Shown piece after piece: positions 1-8,600 of a stretch of 20,335 bases of DNA. Source of the DNA: Chloromonas sp. AAM2 (lineage: Eukaryota; Chlorophyta; Chlorophyceae; Chlamydomonadales; Chlamydomonadaceae); the NCBI GenBank assembly GCA_004335635.1, contig QAXH01005108.1, positions 5,123 to 25,457 on the forward strand, in the 5' to 3' direction. The first letter of the stretch is position 1. Every line of letters starts with the position of its first letter. Position numbers and translations under genes: made by a program. Below the pieces are notes generated by a model, which searched no databases, was not told the origin of the DNA, and worked only from the letters and a program-made list of their open reading frames with translations.

Positions 1-160
1 CGTTTCAGATGCACCACCGCATGCCCACCTATCGTTTCAGATGCACCACCGCATGCCCACCTATCGTTTCAGATGCACCACCGCATGCCCACCTATCGTT
101 TCAGATGCACCACCGCATGCCCACCTATCGTTTCAGATGCACCACCGCATGCCCACCTAT
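1..160. repeat. 32-bp minisatellite, five perfect copies
   Basis: Five identical 32-bp units start at 1, 33, 65, 97 and 129. Each begins CGTTTCAGATG and contains a GCATGC palindrome. The array is cut by the left edge, so its true length is unknown. It lies inside what should be an intron of the minus-strand EngB gene. Short open frames across it are only translations of the repeat. Confidence 0.97.
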
Positions 161-265
161 CATTTGGATGTTGTTGGCACACCATCTATGCTTGTTGGCA
201 CAACAGCCATGTATTGTGCAATTTAGTGGATGCCGTGTAATGATGATGATTTGCCCCACACTCAC

Positions 266-1467
266 CCATATCCCGGGAGGTCCACGAGGTACCAATTGCT
301 GTTGATCAGGAAGTGGTTGATGCAACGCGTCTTGCCTGCAAACCACGTGCACGTCACACACAGTGCTAGCATGCATGCTTGACATGGACTGGCTCACTGC
401 CATGCATGCATGCTCGACTTGAATTGGTCGATTTCCTTGACATGGTGACAGCTTTGCGAAAGGGCCTGCTGGAACATCTAGTTCGGTATTGGAAATGGTT
501 GGAGCCATCTGTCCATCAGTAACAGACAGAATGCAGACAGTAGAACGTCTGTTTGTATATGAACAGCTAATGGTCCTTGTCAACCTCGTCAAGGCAACCA
601 TCTGGCATGAAGAGGCGTGGCATACATGTCATGGCGCAGATACCAGGTGCAATGGAATACATATCATGCGCAATGAATTTGCATCGTTCGGCCACACATT
701 CGCACACCTGGCTCTTTTGATACGTGCGCCAGCCGTTTGCTGTTGGTGAGCATGTTGATGAGAGAGGACTTGCCCACATTGGATCGCCCTATGACTGCAA
801 ACTCGGGGAACTGGGGTGGTGGACAGTCCGCAGCATTCACACTGCTGATGATGTACTCTGCTGTCTTCACTCGTGTGTGCGAGGCCTCCAAGGGTAGGGA
901 TTGTTGCAGCTCCAGATTAGGGTCCGACCCATCCTCGTTAAAGGATTCATCCAACTGGTCTGATTCTAACTGTGTTGCGTCTGTGGCAGGGCCCTGCATG
1001 GCGGAATGTGGCTGCTCCGTGGTTGCTTGCATGTGACCATCTGCCCCATGGTGATCCTCGTCCGGTTCCGGCTGCTGTTGCTCATGCATGCCTTCCGTTT
1101 GGGCCGTCATTGGCTGGGTGTTTGGGTGCTGACGGCTTGAAGCTTCACAGGACGCTCGGGCTTGCATGGATCCATGGCACCTGCTAATCTGCTGCGGGGT
1201 TGCCCATGCAGAGTGGTAGCAAGGGCTTTCTAGGCGTTGATGCCAAAGACTGGGAAGCGGGTGTACAGGCGGCAGCAGGAATGGCATGCCCAGGGCACGG
1301 CCGCCTGCCAGAAGCCCATTGACTGTGGTTGTCTTCATTGGAATATTATGCCACTGCACAGGCCAATGCCAAGCAAAGAAAGCAAAGAAAAAAGAAGTCC
1401 AACCGTTGGAAACGGGTGCTGCTGCGATTTCCCCCCATGCATGCCTGGTGCATGCTGGCGCCTGCAT
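266..1467 (-). CDS. engB: EngB/YihA-family GTP-binding protein, probably organellar; 3' part beyond the left edge
   Basis: EngB GTPases bind GTP and assist large ribosomal subunit assembly; plant members act in plastids or mitochondria. Two exons are visible on the minus strand: 1467-708 and 335-266, joined in phase 1 (donor GTGTGC, acceptor TTTGCAG). The G1/P-loop GRSNVGKSS is at residues 227-235, followed by [12 protein letters not shown]. The second exon gives [12 protein letters not shown] and the G3 motif DLPGYG at 272-277, close to the plant wording PGKTQLINHFLIN. The second exon stops at donor GTGAGT in phase 2; the G4 and G5 motifs must lie beyond the window. Residues before about 200 are a Trp/Pro/His-rich leader and then a Gln/Asp/Glu-rich linker, as in a transit peptide plus disordered spacer. 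Met44 (codon 1336-1338) starts a more transit-peptide-like leader and may be the true start; an in-frame stop lies 12 nt upstream of Met1. Confidence 0.88.
336..707 (-). other. Intron of the EngB-like gene
   Basis: This 372-bp stretch separates the two recognised EngB exons and holds no other gene that I can support. It carries a degenerate direct repeat around 368-380 and 401-415 (CATGCATGCT followed by GAC), part of the general CATG enrichment of the introns here. Confidence 0.75.
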
Positions 1468-1543
1468 GACTGCCGATCATACTCGTTCATACTATATTGA
1501 CTCAATGACTTCAAACTTTCTGTAACCGGCGACTCGAATTATC
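1468..1543. promoter_or_regulatory. Divergent promoter region between EngB and Tudor/SMC6
   Basis: The two outward-facing Met codons are only 76 bp apart (206 bp if EngB starts at Met44). The spacer contains ACTATATTGA at about 1490-1499, which reads as TATA-like on both strands. On the plus strand it sits about 45 bp before the ATG at 1544. An in-frame TAA at 1523 closes the plus frame, which supports 1544 as the first usable start. A shared bidirectional promoter is inferred from spacing only. Confidence 0.45.
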
Positions 1544-2015
1544 ATGCACCTTGCCAAGCCACGAACACTGCAAGAAGCCAGTGCAAGCTTGCTCAATACT
1601 GTGGTCGCAAAAGAATTTCCACCCCATGGTTATTTTGAGGGTTCAATTCTGGATATCCGCGATCATTACACGCTCAAGCTCAACGGACCTTTAATACAAG
1701 TTTCGCCTCCTGACAATTTCCTTTACGATATCAAGTGGGTGATGGCACCATTCCACCGTCCGATAAAAGGGTTTGTTTCAACTGGACTAACCATTCCTGT
1801 TGTTCTCTTTTCGACACTCGCAGATACGATGATGGAGATGGTAAGAGGTTATGAACGGCACTGTGCTGACAGCACGATGCAGGGACCGAGGCACAAGAGG
1901 CCGCAAGCACAAATCGATGCACTTATCCACTGCTCTTGCACAGGAGAATCGGTGGAATGGGATGAGCTCGTTCAGATACTGAAGTGGCCTCTTGAGCTCC
2001 GGCCTGCCCCCCAAG
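1544..2015 (+). CDS. Tudor-like module, plant PTM/DIR17 style; possible N-terminus of the SMC6 gene
   Basis: Three exons (1544-1734, 1824-1840, 1944-2015) restore a compact chromatin-type module across GT-AG introns. Residues 20-33 read VVAKEFPPHGYFEG, residues 59-70 read FLYDIKYDDGDG, and residues 71-83 read ESVEWDELVQILK. This pattern (KEF..hG.F.G ... Y.DGD.E...W.EL..iL) is typical of Tudor-like domains in plant PTM and DIR17-type proteins; that assignment is by eye. Without splicing, the YDDGD core is lost and the frame degenerates, so the introns are well supported. Exon 3 either ends at a rather weak GTTGGA donor at 2016 in phase 1, which fits the next exon at 2354, or reads on to the TGA at 2045-2047, giving a separate protein of about 103 residues. 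The role (histone or DNA contact) is inference. Confidence 0.72.
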
Positions 2016-2186
2016 GTTGGATGTCGTGCTGTGCCATGCTGTGCTGAGCTACGCTGGGCACACAAGCCGTGCATACCAGCCTTGTCTTGCCCAAGCAGCT
2101 GCACGCCATTGCAGCAATCAGCGAGTTTGTAGTGGTTTGTAGCCCCTGTGGTGGTCGAACAATCCGACTGCAAGCCTTCCTTGAGC

Positions 2187-2205
2187 ATGCTGCCAGTCAC
2201 ACACA
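2187..2205 (+). other. Alternative short start exon for SMC6
   Basis: ATGCTGCCAGTC begins a 19-nt stretch that ends at an AGTGAGC-type donor (GT at 2206). It is in phase 1 and could splice to 2354, giving MLPVTH followed by KTASPGA. In this model SMC6 starts here, is 1297 residues long, and the Tudor module is a separate gene. The sequence does not decide between the two models. Confidence 0.35.
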
Positions 2206-2210
2206 GTGAG

Positions 2211-2261
2211 CTTTAACATTCCATTCTTTAAATTATAACAAAATTTTAACGAAGAATTACT
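2211..2261. other. AT-rich patch
   Basis: The patch includes TTAAATTATAAC and AAAATTTTAAC and stands out from the surrounding GC-richer sequence. It lies either within the intron before exon 4 or, if the genes are separate, just downstream of the alternative start exon. It may be a branch-point or U-rich intron region. No promoter or polyadenylation role can be shown. Confidence 0.4.
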
Positions 2262-2353
2262 CATCCATTGCCAGTGCCACAACACGTAGCTACCCAGAAT
2301 GGCATGCTTCTTGCTCATCCAGGCTTTGCTGTTCATGACATGATGGCATGCAG

Positions 2354-2643
2354 AGACTGCCTCTCCAGGAGCAGACAACGAGAACAACCCTCCCACCAGC
2401 AGCATCACCGAGGCTTCAGCTGGCGAGAGGCAGCCCCAGCCTACCAGGCAGAAACGTCGTCTTGCATCAGATGCAGATAACCAGCTTGGGACTGAAGCGG
2501 ATCAGCATGCAGCTGACCTAGCGCACACCCTCCAGCCAAGCACATCAAAACAGCAGTCACAAAGCAAGCGTAGCCGCACCACCGGTGGCAACTTACAGGC
2601 ACGCATGCAGCGCGTGCTGGCAGAGCAGAACATCAACGTCCAG
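2354..2643 (+). other. SMC6: SMC6 exon encoding a disordered N-terminal tail
   Basis: This 290-nt exon (residues 94-190) is rich in Gln, Ser, Thr, Pro and Ala with basic clusters such as RQKRRLASD and SKRSRTTGG, which could serve as nuclear localisation signals. It ends with MQRVLAEQNINVQ and donor GTGCAT. The acceptor is GGCATGCAG. It has no domain I recognise. Confidence 0.75.
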
Positions 2644-5600
2644 GTGCATGCACGTTCCATGCGCATGCACATGCCATGCACATGCACCATGCATGGACTG
2701 AGCATGCAGCTGCATGGCATGTTTATGAACCTCAACCCACAGGGTAGCAAGGCAGCCACTGCTTGAGAATAATACCACCAGTTCAGCTGTGATGCAACTG
2801 CATGCATCACCATGCGGTGTCTTCCATCTAACATCAACCTTGTTTCATGTGGCCATGCAGGATGCCATAGCTGGGGCAGGCCCGTCACGCCTAGCCAGAC
2901 CAGGCAACGCACCACAGGGCAACGGCCAACCCGTTCCCATGGAGGGCGTAGAAGATGTAGACGAAGCAAGCCACGACAAATTTCGCAAGACTGGCCTGCC
3001 TGGCCACATCATGCGTATTGTGCTCAAGGACTTCATGTGCCATCAGCATCTGGAGCTCGAGTTTGGGTGCGTGTAGCTGACTAGGCTAAGCTTGAGCAGA
3101 TCCTGTTGGCAAAGTCCATATCAGTCTTCCTGGTTGGATTGCATTGTTACAACAAACCGTCCAACGCTCCTCCTTCAGGCATGGGTTGTCTTACCACTAG
3201 ATGGCATCAGCCACCGGGTGCCGCAGCCTCTCAGGCTTGTCACGTGGTATGGTGACTAAGCAAAGGCATCTTCAAGTGCCACCAGGCCATTTCTTAACCG
3301 AGCAGGCAGCAGTTGGTTTGAGCCAGCAGCTGTCCCCTTTGGCCCCAGTCTCTATGTGTCACCCTTGAAGATGCCCTTTGACTGAAATTTGAATAGTATA
3401 CGCGATGCTAAATTCACACACACGTGCCCTGTGTATCGGATTGTGCGTGTGCTTGTACAGGCCCCATGTCACACTGATCACGGGGTCCAACGGCAGTGGC
3501 AAGAGTGCGGTGCTCCAGGCGTTGCAGACGTGTCTGGGCGTCAGTGCACGCAACACGGGGCGAGGCACGCAGCTGGCCGGCTTCATTCGCCAGGGCTCGG
3601 ACCTAGCCGAATGCCAGGTGCGTACAGGGGCAACCTAGAATATTATTGTCACACTGTCCCATTGTCTTGAGTTATGGAAGAAAGCATCCAGCGAGCCAGG
3701 CCGTGCTGGCGTCCTAACGCATCAATCTGCAACGCAAGGTTGAACAAAAAGACTATTGGACCAGATCAACAGCAGGCAAAACGAGCACCATCAGGTTGTA
3801 TACTGGCGCATTGTTGTACCATGAAATGCACGGGTGCTCTGGTCTAGTTGCACTGGTCCAATTTCCAAACAGCAGGAAAGCAGTTTGTGTTCTATGCACT
3901 GCTGTGTTCTTCTGCATATCCAGCGCTTGGGCCGATGCCAGTGCCACGCCACATGTTTGCATGGCGATGTTTGTTGAGCGCAAAAAGTCAACTCTGCTTG
4001 TGGCTGGTACAGGGAAGCTGGTGGGGCATGTGGCTCTCGGCTCTACTACTCTCATGCTCATGACTCCTTCTGCACGTGCACAGGTCACACTTTTCAACGA
4101 GGGTGACGAAGCGTACAAGCCAAACGAGTGGGTGGCGGCGGGTCTTTGCAAATAAATTCAACACGACCCTGCTTTTTTTTTATCATGATGATAGATTGCA
4201 CAAGATCTTGCTGCAGAGGCACTGTGACCTTTACGTCTGACGTGCGACATGATGACGTGTTATTTTTGCCCATGCAGATACGGCAAGAAGATTGTCATTG
4301 AGCGCAAAATCCGTCGCAGTGGTGGTGGCGAGTACCGTGTGTACGGAGACGCTGGGCGCAACGGGCGTGGGTCCAGCGCCAAACGTGAAGACGTCGACGC
4401 CGTATTGGATCACTTTTCTATCAATGCCGGCAATCCGCTGACGATCATCACGCAGGACATGGCAAGGGCGTTCCACGCAGGTGCGCGTAATCTCGACACC
4501 TGCTTTACCTTAACCGTTTGTATATGTGTGTTGCGCGTGTGGGTGTGTGCGCGTGTGGGTGCCGTTTTACGCTTCTCAGGCTAGTTGAATTTAAAACCAA
4601 CTACACTAGCGAGCATCGGTCGCCCACGTCTTTCAGATCCCTATAGCAAGTTCTTGTGCAAACATTGAACGTCTCCGCTCTGAGGCAACAGTTCCAAGTA
4701 TGGTTTGTGGGAGGGGCATCGTGGGAAAGGCACTGGCTGGAATTGCATGTGCTGCATGCGACACACCATGCATAGCCCCCTGCATGGCACGTGGTGCACG
4801 TGCTCTGCCCTTTTGCAGGTAACGCCAAGGACAAGCAGTACAAGTTCGAGAAGTACATGCAGGGCACCATGCTCGACGAAACACAGTGTAGCATCAAAGG
4901 CTCACAGGTTCTGCTCGATAAGGTAAGCAGCAGTGAGTGGATAAGGGAACACTGGTCAAGCTAAGCAACGGTCAGCACATGTTTACTGAGTTCGTTTGCG
5001 GACATGACATGCAACAACCGTCGCCTTCACTTGGCAGTCGTTTGGCAACGTAAAGAAAGGGTAGAACACATGAGCTGACTGTGACAGTGGAAGGCGCATG
5101 GCTGAACAGAAGTGCCTAGCACTGTGCAATTGTGTGGGGATCTGAGACGGACATGACACCTTTTTCTTAGCCATGTCCACGATTCAACCAAACAGCTCAT
5201 TTTGGTGTGCACATCTGGGACCACTCAGCGCCATGTGTGCAGCTGTGAAAGTGCCATGTAGTGATGAGGCGGACGTGTGTGCTTATTGCTGGTTTTGTCA
5301 CGTGATCTGCCAAAGTAGGGTCTCTTTGTTGCACCGGGATGGTAGGCATGTGCTTGTCATTGTCTGCTGTATGATCAGTCTTCTAGTCTTGAGAAGATCA
5401 GTGAAAACACCAGACGTGGATCCTTGTGTCTCCTTTTTGCTGACTCCTGTCTTGTGATCTGTTAGTGTAACATTTAAAACACCAAGCGCGGTCTTGCAGG
5501 CGCTTGTGAGCATCAGACAGGGCGAGGAGGACTGTAGGGTCTTGGAGGCGCAGCTGCAGCAGCTGCAACAGGAGCTAGCCAAAATGCAGGACCTGGAAAA

Positions 5601-8600
5601 GTGGGTGCTGCTAGTGGTTTCCCAGTGCGGAGGATGTTGGAGCAGGGAAGGGTGCCTTGTATGGGCAAGGAACAGAGACAACCGCTCCAGAGCTGAAATG
5701 CCTATTACTTTTGAATCAGTTGGTGCGTTTTGGCAGCTCTTTGCAGGCATTACCGGAAATTGCAAGATTTAACATCCTGTTTGTAGGCCGCCCCGGCTTT
5801 TCAGCTTGTTCTTCGCCATCCAGCAACACCCTCAATGCACTCACAGGAAAAACCAGAGGTTTTGCACGAAAACCCACACATCACACCTAGCTCAACCTGG
5901 TCACAAGCAAACTCGGGAGATATACACAAACTCACGGCCAGTCACACCTGTACAATCATCAGCACCTTCATGCACACATTCACTCAAATGATTGTTTGGC
6001 ACGTAAAACAACCGCAGGTTGCGAGAGGACCTGAACCACATTGAGAACGTTGCTGCCTGGCGACGCGTGGCTGACGAGAAGCAGGAGATGGCAGACCTGG
6101 AGCGGGCCGTGCAGGAGTGGGAGCAGCGGCTGCCGCTGCTGCAGCAGAAGGTGCAGGACGACAAGGCAGCGCTGGGAGCGGCTGAGGAGCTGGTGCAAAT
6201 CAAGGTACGACCCAGGGTTGGATGGGTAGGAATTCTTCTGTGGGAAAGGGAAGGCAGAGGGAAGGCAGAGGGAAGGCACAGATGAGAAAAGCAGAGGGAA
6301 GTCACAGGGAAGACAGGGACAATTCCTTGAACAACAAGGGTTAGCGGCTGAGGGAATGGTGCAGGCCAAGGTACGTGGAAAGGCGAGGCAGAGGATCGCC
6401 TCCTCTGCTTGTTGTTAGTTGTGTTACTTCATGTATGGGACGTTGAATTGGTAGGAACTCTTATGTAGATGGGGTAAAACAGGACAGGTGGAGGCAGGGC
6501 CCGCTTGCGCCAACATAGTCTTGGGATATGCTCTGTTCGCAGCACCACATTTCTCCATTCCTGATGTCATTGACTTGTAAGGTTTAGGTATCCGGGATGG
6601 CAGGGAGCACGCAACATGCGCCAACATGCTCATCCCTGGGCACATGCCCAGCCTGCTCCTGTAAGTTGAAAGTACGAGCCTGAGTTGGATAGCGAGGAGC
6701 TCTCACGTGGGAAAGACAAGGCAGAGGAAAGGCAGAGGCTCCCTTGCGCCAACATGCTTTCTGTCCTCTCGTGATCATCATCATTATCAGCAGAAGCATG
6801 TCATGGCATGGCATGTGCCCGAAGCATCGCCAAACAAGACACGAAGTAGTTTGGTGGTGGGTTGTGGTGTGCCCACGGTCTTGCAGATGAGACCATCTCA
6901 TGTCACTTGCACCTCAACTGCAGAGCGCCAGTCTTAATCGAGCGGTGGAGGAAGGCCAACAGATGCAGCACGTCCTGGGGCAGTTGAGAAACCACCACAA
7001 GAGCATCAGGCAGCACCGTGTCAACTTTGAGAAGGAGCAAAGGGACGTTGCGAACGCCTTGGAGGATTTGAGGGCGCAGAAGCAGGACTTTGAAACGCAG
7101 CTCACTGAGACGGATAACACTCAGGTAGGGACCAGGTAGCGACGGTCTGGTGCTGTGCATGGGTTCCTATGGCATGGTTCCCTGAGGCAATGGGTTCACG
7201 TACCATGACTGACGTGATTGTTTTGCACGCACATGCTCAATAGCTAGGGCACGTTTGCCGCATGCCACCCAATTCGAGCACCACACCTTGTCTGCATGCC
7301 ACTGATCCCTCCATGCCATGCAAGCATGAGCGGAGTGCCCGAGGGGCCTAACGGCTAACTTGGGATCGGGCGTTGACTACTGTCCAGGATATGGGTCACA
7401 ACCAGTCATGGACGAGCGGCTGCTCAAACATGGGTCTGAGGGCAACAGATCGTTGCCTGGCAATCACAGCACCAGACCTGTTCGTTTTTGTCACGTGGTC
7501 ACTTCCAGGTTGACACAGAAAAGATTGCTGAGGCCAGGAGGCGCCTGGCAGAGTTTGGAGAGCTGGTAAGTGACACCCTTGCACCATCACAATCATCATG
7601 ACCAGCATTGCCACCGACACGACATATCCGATCTTTCCCGTCACAAGCCCCATCAGTATGGCAGTATCTGCAGTATGCAGCATCAGGACCGGCTTTGTCA
7701 CTCCTGTTGCAATCGCCTGCACCAGATCTTGTCAGGTGTGTGATTTTTATTACCGTCTACTTTTCTTGCAGATCAAGGTTCGCAATGACGCAATCATGGA
7801 ACTCGACAAGGAGTTGGCTATCTTTCGCCAGAGGACAGAGTGAGTCTGTTGGTCGTTGACAGGGTTGCTGTTTGCCTGGTTTCAGGTTCAGTTTCAGATT
7901 AAGAAAGGCAGGCACGGTATGCATACGTCATGCACACCCTAAGCAAACCACCACTGTCACATCTGAAGCTAAACCAGTTATCACGTTGTTTTCATTTGCA
8001 ATGCTGATTGGCATTGCTTTCGAACATTGCTACTCGGAACACTGTCTACAGACATGGGTAGGGTAGGCACAACAACCACTGGGCAACATACAGAACCAAC
8101 CAACAGAAGCCAGTGATTGTTGTAACTTCTCAGTCTGTTGATTGCTTCAAGAGCTGGCGTGTTGTATTTCAGTGTGACGCACGCTATTGCACGTGCAGCG
8201 AAAATGAGCAGCAAAGTCAAGCACTGCGTGAGGAGCGAGATAACTGTACCGACAGAGCGCAACACCAAGGAGGGGAGGTAAGAGGCTGTTTGGATGTGCT
8301 GGACATGATGGCTGTGGTGGATCTGATTCGGACCCTGAGGGGTCACACTGTAATGCATGCTGTTGTCAGTGGTTTCTCGCCAATGGTTTCTCAAGTTTCC
8401 GTCGGGTTGTTGTAGGTTTAGGCACAAACGCAAGCTGTTGCTGCTGCTGCTGCTGCATCTCAAGCCAAGCCCTTGCATGTGCCTGACACGTCCTTTAAGG
8501 TGGTCAACCTGCGACAGCAGCTGGAAGGCATGCGAACTGAGACCAACCGTGCTGCGATGTTTGGAGGAGAGCAGGTGAGGTGTTTCTCTTTGTTTGTCTG

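Larger units (their letters stand above)
5500..8574 (+). other. SMC6: SMC6 first coiled-coil arm
   Basis: Exons 5500-5600, 6018-6204, 6924-7124, 7509-7565, 7772-7839, 8199-8277 and 8422-8574 encode residues 429-710. They show heptad-like Glu/Gln/Leu-rich sequence, including LEAQLQQLQQELAKMQDLEK and LREDLNHIENVAAW, a conserved SMC6 spot. The last exon begins after a TTTAG acceptor at 8417-8421; the nearer TAG at 8412-8414 would leave an in-frame stop. It ends with NRAAMFGGEQ at the entrance to the hinge. All junctions keep phase. Confidence 0.85.

Noticed and set aside
125..601. 158-residue minus-strand open frame
   Set aside because: It crosses the EngB exon 335-266 in a different frame and the 32-bp repeat; the EngB frame explains the region better.
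1841..2047. Single-exon reading of the 1544-2047 frame (167 residues)
   Set aside because: Reading through the two introns destroys the conserved YDDGD...WDEL pattern that appears when they are removed.
4128..4131. Donor after GAGTGG at 4131
   Set aside because: It gives the wrong phase for the next exon; GTGGGT at 4128 restores NEYGKKIVIERKI.
7333..7400. tRNA-like 5' half (TGCCCGAGGGG resembles an A box)
   Set aside because: No matching acceptor stem or nearby B box; the only GTTCG lies over 100 nt further on, and no cloverleaf could be drawn.
8412..8421. Acceptor TGTAG at 8410-8414 for the exon before the hinge
   Set aside because: It would place TAG in frame at 8419-8421; the TTTAG acceptor ending at 8421 keeps phase 0 and the frame open.
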